From Bacteroidota bacterium (GTDB lineage Bacteria; Bacteroidota; Ignavibacteria; Ignavibacteriales; Melioribacteraceae), in the NCBI GenBank assembly GCA_021786655.1, contig JAJYMU010000109.1, forward strand, positions 1 through 6,992: a DNA stretch of 6,992 nucleotides, given 5' to 3'. The notes below the pieces were generated by a model, which worked only from the letters and a program-made list of their open reading frames with translations, was not told the DNA's origin and searched no databases. This document shows positions 1 to 6,662 of this stretch, in pieces. Position 1 is the first letter of the stretch. Each line of letters opens with the position of its first letter. The position numbers were made by a program, and so were the translations under genes.

Positions 1-1038
1 GGCATCTATTATAAACCGGGAAGTTTGAAAGCTCAAAACTGTGTTCGCGGTTACAAGATGATGATTGACTTCTGCAACGAGAATGAAATCCGTTACGACA
101 TTTGCGGAAAAGTAATTGTTGCTTCATCCGAGTCAGAAATTTCCGCGATGGAAAATATTATGAAGCGCGGAATCGAAAACGGACTGAACGGTTTAAAACG
201 GCTTCGAAAAGAAGAGCTGAAAGATTACGAACCTCATATTGCCGGAGCTGCTGGAATATTTGTGCCGCAAACCGGAATTATCGATTACACGGAAGTTTCT
301 GAAAAATATTTGGAACTGATAAAAAATCTCGGCGGCGCAATTGAATTCGGCTGCGAACTAAAAGACCTCCGCGTTGACACAGATCAATGCGAGGTGATAA
401 CTTCAAAGGGAACGTTTGTTTCAAAATTGGTTGCTACATGTACCGGTTTATTTTCAGACAGAGTTGCAAAGATGACTCACCCGCATCTTCAGCTTAGAAT
501 AATTCCGTTTCGCGGAGAATATTTCAAACTGAAAAATCAAGCCAAACATCTTGTGAAAACATTAATTTATCCTGTACCGGATCCGAACTTTCCTTTCTTA
601 GGAGTTCATTTCACCAAAATGATTGACGGCGAAGTTGAATGCGGTCCGAACGCAGTTCTATCTTTTAAAAGAGAAGGTTATACGAAGACAAGTTTTAATT
701 TGCGAGACGCACTTGAAACCATGATTTGGCCTGGTTTTCATAAAGTGATAAAGAAAAATTGGCGCATGGGGATGGGCGAGTATTACCGATCACTGGTGAA
801 AAATTCTTTTGTGAAAGCATTGCAGAAAATGGTACCGGAAATTGAAGGAAAAGATTTGGTTGACGGCGGCGCCGGCGTTCGCGCACAAGCGTGCGATAAA
901 AAAGGCGGTTTGCTTGATGACTTTTACATCGTTGAAGACAAACGGGTGGTTCACGTTTGCAATGCACCGTCTCCGGCTGCAACGGCATCATTGTCTATAG
1001 GCGATTATGTCTCGGACAAAGTAATTGAGAAGTTGTAA
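1..1038 (+). CDS. lhgO: L-2-hydroxyglutarate oxidase, 5'-truncated by window edge
   Basis: This FAD-dependent enzyme of the DAO superfamily oxidises L-2-hydroxyglutarate to 2-oxoglutarate and normally passes the electrons to the quinone pool. The reading frame is open from base 1 and encodes 345 residues. It starts inside the conserved GIYYKPGSLKA block, so about 50 N-terminal residues, including the FAD-binding GxGxxG, lie outside the window. Family signatures run in order: the CGK segment near residue 35, GIFVPQTGIIDY near 85, PFRGEYFKL near 165, LIYPVPDPNFPFLGVH followed by MIDGEVECGPNAV near 190-220, GGAGVRAQ at 289-296, and the C-terminal NAPSPAATASLSIGD at about 321-335. These match what I recall of E. 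coli LhgO almost block for block. The TTG at 25 is an internal Leu codon, not a start. The frame has no frameshift. The next gene starts 22 nt downstream. Confidence 0.94.
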   Translation, partial: GIYYKPGSLKAQNCVRGYKMMIDFCNENEIRYDICGKVIVASSESEISAMENIMKRGIENGLNGLKRLRKEELKDYEPHIAGAAGIFVPQTGIIDYTEVSEKYLELIKNLGGAIEFGCELKDLRVDTDQCEVITSKGTFVSKLVATCTGLFSDRVAKMTHPHLQLRIIPFRGEYFKLKNQAKHLVKTLIYPVPDPNFPFLGVHFTKMIDGEVECGPNAVLSFKREGYTKTSFNLRDALETMIWPGFHKVIKKNWRMGMGEYYRSLVKNSFVKALQKMVPEIEGKDLVDGGAGVRAQACDKKGGLLDDFYIVEDKRVVHVCNAPSPAATASLSIGDYVSDKVIEKL

Positions 1039-1060
1039 TTTCTTTTAGCACATAAAATTT

Positions 1061-2464
1061 ATGAACAAGAAAACCGAAAAATTTTTAATTCTAATCACTG
1101 ATTTCATCACGGTGAATTTTGCGTGGCTTGCGTTTTTCTATGTGCGCGTTCAATCAGGTTGGTTCGAGCTAATCATTCAGCCGGATTTCTTGCTGCCGAT
1201 GATTGCCGTTTACTTTTACTGGCTTTTGATCTTCACTTTTGTAGGAATGTACAGAACTTGGTTTGCGCTTTCTCGATTGGATGAACTCTCAACTCTCTTC
1301 AAAGCCTCATTCGTCGGCGTACTAATTCTATTTTTCCTAATTCTTTATGACGACTACACCCGCGGCGTTTCAACATCCGTGCGTGTTTACATTTTCATTT
1401 ATTGGGGAATGTTCTTTTTCGTCGTTGGAGTAGGACGGCTCACGATACGTGGAATTCAGCGGAGACTGCTCATTCAAGGAATCGGAAGAAGGAATGCGCT
1501 TATAGTCGGCTTCAGTCCAAAATCGAACGAGATTCATACTTCGATACTGAGACATAGAGAGTTAGGTCTCGATGTTGTCGCGTATTCGGGTATAAATGAA
1601 TCCGAGCTGAACAAATCATTTAAGAATGTGAGCGTTGTTGATACAATTTATAATCTTGAAAGTACACTCGACAAATTTCAAATCAAGAATGTGATTATTT
1701 CTCTCGGCAGGCATGAGGAAGAAATAATTCTCGAAATCGTTTCCCGTTGTGAAGGAAAAAATATCGAGATCAAAATGGCGCCGGACCTTTACGATATCAT
1801 CAGCGGTCAAGCGAAAATCTCTCAACTTTATAGTTTTCCTCTCATAGATGTAATGCCGGAACTGATGCCCGAATGGGAGAAGAAGCTTAAACGATTGATG
1901 GATATTGTACTGTCTTTCATGTTAATGGTAATAACATCGCCGGCAACTTTGTTAGCGGCGCTTGCAATCCGTCTTGAAACGAAAGGGCCCGTATTCTATA
2001 AACAGGAAAGAATGGGACAGAACGGAAAAGTTTTCAAGATTTACAAATTTAGATCAATGGTTCACCACGCAGAAAAACATACCGGTCCGGTATGGTCAAC
2101 AAAAGATGATCCGCGTATCACTATGGTTGGTAGATTTATTAGAAAAGTCCGGCTTGATGAAGTTCCGCAAGTGATAAATATTCTAAAAGGCGATATGAGT
2201 TTTGTCGGCCCTCGCCCGGAACGACCATTCTTTGTCGAAAAACTTTCGCATGATATTCCTCTTTATAAAAGAAGATTAAAAGTTCGTCCGGGGGTAACCG
2301 GTTGGGCGCAGGTAAAACACAAATACGATGAGAGCGTTGAAGATGTGAAAGTTAAATTGAAATATGATTTGTTCTACATCGAAAACATGAGTTTGAGAAT
2401 GGATCTCAAAATTCTTTTTAGAACCGTTTTTGTTGTTATATTTGGCAAAGGGCACTACGACTAA
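1061..2464 (+). CDS. Polyprenyl glycosylphosphotransferase (WbaP/WcaJ-like, initiating sugar-phosphate transferase)
   Basis: This integral membrane enzyme transfers a sugar-1-phosphate from a nucleotide sugar to undecaprenyl phosphate, the first step of capsule, exopolysaccharide or O-antigen assembly. The 467 residues have the full large-PGT layout. Four hydrophobic segments lie at about 8-29, 42-63, 80-97 and 108-127. A Rossmann-like CoA_binding_3 domain follows at about 142-265, starting NALIVGFSP. The C-terminal sugar transferase domain covers about 275-467. In it are the KRLMD entry, a membrane re-entrant helix with the SPA proline near 294, KFRSM at 329-333, the catalytic Asp-Glu pair in RLDEVPQ (D366, E367), MSFVGPRPE at 379-387, RPGVTGWAQV at 409-418, and the final YDLFYIENMSLRMDLKIL block. 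All key residues are present, so it should be active. The sugar specificity cannot be read from sequence. ATG 1061 has no clear Shine-Dalgarno; it is chosen because the first membrane segment begins right after it. Confidence 0.93.
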   Translation: MNKKTEKFLILITDFITVNFAWLAFFYVRVQSGWFELIIQPDFLLPMIAVYFYWLLIFTFVGMYRTWFALSRLDELSTLFKASFVGVLILFFLILYDDYTRGVSTSVRVYIFIYWGMFFFVVGVGRLTIRGIQRRLLIQGIGRRNALIVGFSPKSNEIHTSILRHRELGLDVVAYSGINESELNKSFKNVSVVDTIYNLESTLDKFQIKNVIISLGRHEEEIILEIVSRCEGKNIEIKMAPDLYDIISGQAKISQLYSFPLIDVMPELMPEWEKKLKRLMDIVLSFMLMVITSPATLLAALAIRLETKGPVFYKQERMGQNGKVFKIYKFRSMVHHAEKHTGPVWSTKDDPRITMVGRFIRKVRLDEVPQVINILKGDMSFVGPRPERPFFVEKLSHDIPLYKRRLKVRPGVTGWAQVKHKYDESVEDVKVKLKYDLFYIENMSLRMDLKILFRTVFVVIFGKGHYD

Positions 2465-2478
2465 AATCTAAATTTGCT

Positions 2479-3201
2479 ATGAAAGCAATTGTAATAATTC
2501 CAACATACAACGAAAAAGCCAACATAGAAAAATTGCTGCATGATCTTCTTGAATCTTATGCAGACTTAGACATTTTGATCGTTGACGATAATTCACCGGA
2601 CGGTACAGGCGCGTATGTTCAAAGCGTTTGCGATTCCAATCCCCACGTTAAATTATTGAAGCGTGCTGGAAAGATGGGACTTGGAACAGCTTATGTCGAA
2701 GGTTTTAAATTCATGCTTGCGAACGGTTACGAAGCGGCGGTTCAAATGGATGCGGATTATTCGCACGACCCAAAAGAAATAGGTAATTTGCTTTCGGCAC
2801 TTAAAAACTACGACTTGGCAATTGGCAGCAGATACTTTCACGGTGTCCGTGTAGTCAATTGGCCGTTAAGAAGATTAATTCTGAGTTACTCTGCAAATCT
2901 TTACACGCGGATTGTTACCGGCATGCCCATCAAAGACGGCACCGGCGGATTCAAATGTTTTAATAGAAAAGTTTTGGAATCGATTAATCTGAACGCGATA
3001 CATTCCAACGGTTATTCGTTTCAGATCGAAATGAATTTCATTGCTTGGAAAAAGGGGTTTCGAATAATTGAAATTCCGATAACATTTGTGGATCGTGTCG
3101 AAGGCACATCAAAAATGTCGAAGAAAATTGTTCGCGAAGCAGTTGTTATGGTTTGGAAGTTAAGATTGAAAAGTATGTTCGGTTCACTAAATTCAATATG
3201 A
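2479..3201 (+). CDS. Polyprenol-phosphate mannose synthase-like GT2 (DPM1 family)
   Basis: This is a soluble, inverting family 2 glycosyltransferase of 240 residues. Relatives transfer mannose, or sometimes glucose, from a nucleotide sugar to a polyprenyl phosphate, making a membrane donor for glycosylation outside the cytoplasm. Visible motifs are VIIPTYNEKANI at 5-16 (nucleotide-sugar binding), VDDNSPDGTG at 35-44, the metal-binding QMDADYSHDP at 89-98 (DAD at 91-93), IGSRY at 115-119, DGTGGFKCF at 153-161, and the C-terminal EGTSKMS at 208-214. The length equals the catalytic domain alone: there is no C-terminal GtrA-like or multi-helix membrane domain, so it is probably peripheral. The start lies 14 nt after the previous stop and has no Shine-Dalgarno. 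A TAnnTTTG box ends 2 nt before the ATG. Mannose versus glucose is not decided by the sequence. The glycan-gene setting fits a role in modifying the same surface polymer or in protein glycosylation. Confidence 0.9.
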   Translation: MKAIVIIPTYNEKANIEKLLHDLLESYADLDILIVDDNSPDGTGAYVQSVCDSNPHVKLLKRAGKMGLGTAYVEGFKFMLANGYEAAVQMDADYSHDPKEIGNLLSALKNYDLAIGSRYFHGVRVVNWPLRRLILSYSANLYTRIVTGMPIKDGTGGFKCFNRKVLESINLNAIHSNGYSFQIEMNFIAWKKGFRIIEIPITFVDRVEGTSKMSKKIVREAVVMVWKLRLKSMFGSLNSI

Positions 3202-3202
3202 G

Positions 3203-5191
3203 ATGACTGACCTCTCAATCATAATCGTAAATTATAATGTGAAAGAGTTTCTTTTGAACATGCTGGATTCGGTTCAGAAGGCAACTAAAACAATCTCTGC
3301 AGAGATTATTGTTGTCGATAATGCTTCTGATGACGGCAGCGTCGAATCGATCAAAGAAAAATTTCCTTCCGTGAAATTAATTGTTAATGAAAAAAATGTC
3401 GGCTTCGGTGCCGCGAACAACATTGCAATGCTGCACGCCACGGGGAAATATTTTCTACTGATTAACCCGGATACAATCGTTCGCGAAGATACATTTACAA
3501 AGATGATTTTATTCTTCGAACAAAACCCTGAAGCTGGAATTGCGGGCTGCAAAGTTTTGAATGCGGACGGATCTCTTCAGCTTGCTTGCAGAAGAGGATT
3601 CCCCGGTCCGTGGACATCATTCACAAAAGTGATGGGACTTAGCACATTGTTTCCGAAGAGCAGATTGTTTGCGCGTTATAACCTAACATATCTCGATGAA
3701 AACAAAACCTATGAAGTCGATGCCGTTAGCGGCGCTTTCATGATGCTGAGGAAAGAAGTCTATGATAAAATCGGCGGATTCGATCAAGAATTTTTTATGT
3801 ACGGTGAGGATTTGGATTTGTGCTACCGCACCCAGCAAGCCGGGTACAAAGTTTTTTATGTTCACTTAACGGAAATAATCCATTACAAAGGGGAGAGCAC
3901 AAAAAGAAGCAGCATGGACGAAACAAAAGTTTTTTACGATGCTATGCATTTGTTCGTGCGCAAACATTTTTCGGCTTCATTCGTTGTTGAATCCATTCTA
4001 CAATCCGCAATCCTTTTTCGCAAACTGATTGCCTTTGCAAATGTTTATAAACTTGCAATCGTTTCAATGATTGCCGACTTCCTAATCTTTTCAATTGCCG
4101 CACTTCTTGGCGAGCACATCTATGCAAACCAGCATTGGAAAGGATTCCCCGGCGTGTTCAAGCCGTGGGTTTATTTTATACCGGCGTTGATTCAATTGTT
4201 TATCGGCATGACGGCGGGCGCTTACCGGAAAAAAACTATTTCAAATTTGCGCGCAGCATTAGGACTTATTTACGGATTGGTTTTTCTTTCAGCGCTGACA
4301 TATTTCTTCAAACAGTTTGCATTCAGCCGTGCGGTGGTGCTTATCACTTACGGACTCGCGTTTGTTTTCTTTTCGTTTTGGAGAGTTGCGGTTAAAATTA
4401 TTTTCAAGGTAGGATTGGAAGCCGACTCAAGAAAATCCAGGACACTGCTGGTCGGGAGCGAAAGAAAAACGGAAGAACTCGCATCAAAGTTGCGATCTAC
4501 GTTCACTCGTCTTTATCAAGTTGTTGGATTGATAAGTCTCTCGCGGAAAAATGTCGGCGGCACGGTAGGAAGTTTCAAAATTTTGGGCGCGGTCGATAAC
4601 ATCAAAAAAATAATTTCAGACGAAAGAATTGACAAAGTAATTTTCTCGTCGGAAGATTTGTCGTTCAATCAGATGTTCTCGGTTGTTTCCGAATGCCAGG
4701 GGGAGAATGTTGAATTTTTGGTTGCCGGTAGAGAGCTTGATTATCTCGTCGGGAAATCTTCAGTAACAATGCTTGATGATATTGCGCTGTTGAAAGTCAA
4801 TTATAACATATCATCTTTCTCACGACGCGCAACGAAACGTATTTTCGATCTTACTCTATCAACGGTAATTTTGTTTTTGGTTTATCCTTTCATATATTTA
4901 TTTCAGAAGATCACATCAGAAAATAGCAATTTTGTTCAGTTCATTCTTGGCGTACCAAAAGTCTTCATTAGCAGAAAAAGTTTTGTCGGTCCGCGCGATT
5001 CATCTTACCGCGGAGATTTATTTGTCGGAAAAGCCGGTTTAACCGGTTTATGGTTTGTCGAAGATTTTCTTGAGACCGACACAGAAGAAATTAAGAAGCT
5101 TGATATTTTTTACGCAAAGAATCAAAATATTTGGCTGGATGTAGAAATTCTTGGCCGGACATTTTCAAAAATGTTTTTTAGTACGGAGTAG
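3203..5191 (+). CDS. GT2 glycosyltransferase fused to a membrane module with a degenerate PGT domain
   Basis: This 662-residue protein has two parts. Residues 1-260 are a complete rhamnosyltransferase (WbbL)-like GT2: SIIIVNYN at 5-12, VVDNASDDGS at 37-46, the NPD metal site at 88-90, AVSGAFMMLR at 174-183, and GGFDQEFFMYGEDLDLCYR at 191-209. The rest follows the domain order of the PGT at 1061-2464. Hydrophobic segments lie at about 284-303, 322-342, 350-370 and 376-400, then a Rossmann-like domain at about 412-530, then a PGT-like tail (KRIFDLTLS at 545-553, SFVGPRD at 593-599, GLTGLWFVE at 612-620, and LDIFYAKNQNIWLDVEIL at 633-650). The catalytic middle is missing: only 48 residues separate KR(I/L)(F/M)D from SFVGPR, versus 103 in the intact paralogue, and KFRSM and the Asp-Glu pair are gone. 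The GT2 part should be active and the PGT part not. The ATG lies 1 nt after the previous stop, so translation is probably coupled. No Shine-Dalgarno is visible. Confidence 0.88.
   Translation: MTDLSIIIVNYNVKEFLLNMLDSVQKATKTISAEIIVVDNASDDGSVESIKEKFPSVKLIVNEKNVGFGAANNIAMLHATGKYFLLINPDTIVREDTFTKMILFFEQNPEAGIAGCKVLNADGSLQLACRRGFPGPWTSFTKVMGLSTLFPKSRLFARYNLTYLDENKTYEVDAVSGAFMMLRKEVYDKIGGFDQEFFMYGEDLDLCYRTQQAGYKVFYVHLTEIIHYKGESTKRSSMDETKVFYDAMHLFVRKHFSASFVVESILQSAILFRKLIAFANVYKLAIVSMIADFLIFSIAALLGEHIYANQHWKGFPGVFKPWVYFIPALIQLFIGMTAGAYRKKTISNLRAALGLIYGLVFLSALTYFFKQFAFSRAVVLITYGLAFVFFSFWRVAVKIIFKVGLEADSRKSRTLLVGSERKTEELASKLRSTFTRLYQVVGLISLSRKNVGGTVGSFKILGAVDNIKKIISDERIDKVIFSSEDLSFNQMFSVVSECQGENVEFLVAGRELDYLVGKSSVTMLDDIALLKVNYNISSFSRRATKRIFDLTLSTVILFLVYPFIYLFQKITSENSNFVQFILGVPKVFISRKSFVGPRDSSYRGDLFVGKAGLTGLWFVEDFLETDTEEIKKLDIFYAKNQNIWLDVEILGRTFSKMFFSTE
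5185..5188 (+). promoter_or_regulatory. Shine-Dalgarno sequence of accA
   Basis: GGAG lies 5 nt before ATG 5194, inside the last codons of the upstream glycosyltransferase gene, whose TAG ends 2 nt before the ATG. It is the only clear Shine-Dalgarno at a gene start in this window. It fixes the accA start and suggests that accA can load ribosomes independently as well as by coupling. Confidence 0.6.
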
Positions 5192-5193
5192 AA

Positions 5194-6144
5194 ATGGCAA
5201 AAAATGTACTGGACTTTGAAAAACCTATTATAGAACTTGAAAAGAAAATCGAGGAGATGCGGAAATATGAAGGTCACCTTGACATTGCCGACGAAGTTAG
5301 CAACCTCGAAGAGAAAGTTATACAATTGAAACAGAGCGTTTACGATAATCTCACACGTTGGCAGCGGGTTCAGCTCGCGCGCCATCCCGAACGTCCATAC
5401 ACTCTCGATTACATTTACATGATCACCGAAAATTTTATCGAGCTTCACGGCGACCGCCTGTTCAAAGACGATCACGCTGTTGTTGCCGGATTCGCAAAAT
5501 TGGATAACCAGAAAGTGTTGATAATCGGTCATCAAAAAGGTCGCGATACAAAATCAAATCTTTTCAGAAATTTTGGAATGCCGAATCCGGAAGGTTACCG
5601 GAAAGCATTAAGGTTGATGAAACTCGCCGAGAAATTTAAAGTACCGGTTATAACAATGCTGGATACTCCCGGCGCTTATCCCGGTATTGAAGCCGAAGAA
5701 CGTGGACAGGCGGAAGCAATCGCGAGGAATCTTTTGGAGATGAGTCGCTTGCGTGTGCCGATCATCGTTACAATAATTGGTGAAGGTGCCAGCGGCGGCG
5801 CGCTCGGTCTCGGCATCGGAGATCGAATCCTAATGTTGCAGAACACATGGTACTCGGTAATAAGTCCGGAATCTTGTTCAAGTATTCTTTGGAGAAGTTG
5901 GAGCTACAAAGAACAAGCTGCCGAAGCTTTGAAACTAACTGCAGAAGATTTGTTGGAACAAGGAATCATTGATAGAATTATTCCTGAACCGCTCGGCGGC
6001 GCTCACAAAGATCATCATTTAATGGCAGCAACTTTGAAAACAGTTTTAAAAGAAGAACTTGACGCTTTAATGAAAATTAAACCGGAAAAATTAGTTCAGA
6101 ACCGTCTGGAAAAATTCGGCAAGATGGGCGTTTATGAAGAATAA
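5194..6144 (+). CDS. accA: Acetyl-CoA carboxylase carboxyltransferase subunit alpha
   Basis: AccA pairs with AccD to move the carboxyl group from carboxybiotin on AccB to acetyl-CoA, giving malonyl-CoA for fatty acid synthesis in the cytoplasm. The 316 residues are close to the roughly 319 of E. coli AccA. The protein opens with LDFEKPIIELEKKIEEM at 6-22, the typical N-terminal helix. WQRVQLARHPERPYTLDYI at 56-74 and the crotonase-fold core follow: GHQKGRDTK at 112-120, NFGMPNPEGYRKALRLM at 126-142, DTPGAYPGIEAEERGQ at 157-172, and GEGASGGALGLGIGD at 196-210 with the oxyanion-forming glycines. YSVISPESCSSILW at 220-233 completes the match. No AccD is present here; it must be encoded elsewhere. 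The gene lies 2 nt after a glycosyltransferase gene, unlike its common neighbours dnaE or accD, so its place in a glycan cluster is unusual. The carboxyltransferase residues look intact. Confidence 0.97.
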   Translation: MAKNVLDFEKPIIELEKKIEEMRKYEGHLDIADEVSNLEEKVIQLKQSVYDNLTRWQRVQLARHPERPYTLDYIYMITENFIELHGDRLFKDDHAVVAGFAKLDNQKVLIIGHQKGRDTKSNLFRNFGMPNPEGYRKALRLMKLAEKFKVPVITMLDTPGAYPGIEAEERGQAEAIARNLLEMSRLRVPIIVTIIGEGASGGALGLGIGDRILMLQNTWYSVISPESCSSILWRSWSYKEQAAEALKLTAEDLLEQGIIDRIIPEPLGGAHKDHHLMAATLKTVLKEELDALMKIKPEKLVQNRLEKFGKMGVYEE

Positions 6145-6183
6145 AAAAGTAATCTAAAGCACAAAATCAAAAAGTTGTTTTGA

Positions 6184-6209
6184 ATTTTGAGTTTAGGATT
6201 TTGAGTTTA
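6184..6209 (+). repeat. Two direct copies of a 12-bp motif before the thioesterase gene
   Basis: ATTTTGAGTTTA occurs at 6184-6195 and again at 6198-6209, perfectly identical with a 2-nt GG spacer (period 14). The second copy ends 3 nt before ATG 6213. It covers the leader of the thioesterase gene. It may be a slippage-generated duplication or a binding site; the sequence does not decide. Confidence 0.7.
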
Positions 6210-6212
6210 ATT

Positions 6213-6647
6213 ATGCTTACACATGTTACTGAAATCCGCGTCCGTTATGCTGATACGGATATGATGCAGTTTGTTTATAATGGAAAATATTTGGAATACT
6301 TTGAAGTCGGCAGAACCGAATTGCTGCGTTCAACCGGAGTTTCTTATGCTGAGGTTGAGAAAAACGGTTATCAGCTTCCGTTGATTGAAACCGGAATAAA
6401 ATATTTGCAGTCGGCATCTTACGACGACATTCTGGAAATTCATGCATCGGTTAAGGAATTATATTCGCCCAAAGTTCACATCGAATATGTTGTTAAGAAA
6501 AAAGATACGAATGAAATTGTTGCCGAAGGATTTACTACTCACATTTTTATAAAGAGCGATACAAAGAAAGCCGTTCGACCGCCAAAAGTTTATGTTGATG
6601 CATTGGCTCCGTATTTTTCAAAAACCGGCGATTCACAAAAAAAATAA
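6213..6647 (+). CDS. YbgC/4-hydroxybenzoyl-CoA-type hotdog acyl-CoA thioesterase
   Basis: This is a small cytoplasmic hotdog-fold protein of 144 residues, predicted to hydrolyse acyl-CoA thioesters. Its signature is RYADTDMMQFVYNGKYLEYF at 11-30, followed by EVGRTELLR at 31-39. This corresponds to the 4HBT motif with the catalytic Asp in DTD (probably D16) and the helix that follows. The usual Gly after the DTD region is replaced, giving MMQF, so the substrate pocket may differ slightly. The later strands (residues 77-115, with VHIEYVVKKKD and AEGFTTHIFI) fit the fold. ATG 6213 is chosen over an in-frame TTG at 6180, because the latter would add 11 residues encoded by the leader repeat and absent from the family. 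The start has no strong Shine-Dalgarno. The gene begins 68 nt after accA; a role in acyl-CoA or phospholipid turnover is family knowledge, and the true substrate is unknown. Confidence 0.88.
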   Translation: MLTHVTEIRVRYADTDMMQFVYNGKYLEYFEVGRTELLRSTGVSYAEVEKNGYQLPLIETGIKYLQSASYDDILEIHASVKELYSPKVHIEYVVKKKDTNEIVAEGFTTHIFIKSDTKKAVRPPKVYVDALAPYFSKTGDSQKK

Positions 6648-6662
6648 ATTTTGAATTGATGC

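Noticed and set aside
25..27. TTG as the start of the first gene
   Set aside because: The frame is open upstream to base 1 and encodes the conserved GIYYKPGS block, so the TTG is an internal Leu codon of a truncated gene.
695..991. 98-codon minus-strand frame inside lhgO
   Set aside because: It lies wholly antisense to conserved LhgO blocks, and its product is Arg/Pro-rich low-information sequence.
4067..4069. ATG within gene 4 as a separate start for the membrane/PGT-like half
   Set aside because: There is no ribosome-binding sequence upstream and the frame is continuous with the GT2 domain, so a single fused protein is the simpler reading.
5122..5535. 137-codon open frame on the minus strand across the start of accA
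   Set aside because: It is antisense to the well-supported accA and gene 4 tail, shows no recognisable domain, and has a composition typical of a shadow frame.
6180..6182. TTG as the thioesterase start
   Set aside because: It would add 11 residues encoded by the leader repeat that the family lacks; ATG 6213 fits the hotdog N-terminus.
6163..6188. Possible terminator hairpin after accA (AAAATCAAAA against TTTTGAATTTT)
   Set aside because: The stem is almost all A-T with a bulge and no following T-run, so it is too weak to call a terminator.
6649..6657. TTTTGAATT repeated at 6178-6186 and 6649-6657, flanking the thioesterase gene like a target-site duplication
   Set aside because: A 9-bp match in such AT-rich leader sequence is easily due to chance, and the gene shows no other sign of being mobile.
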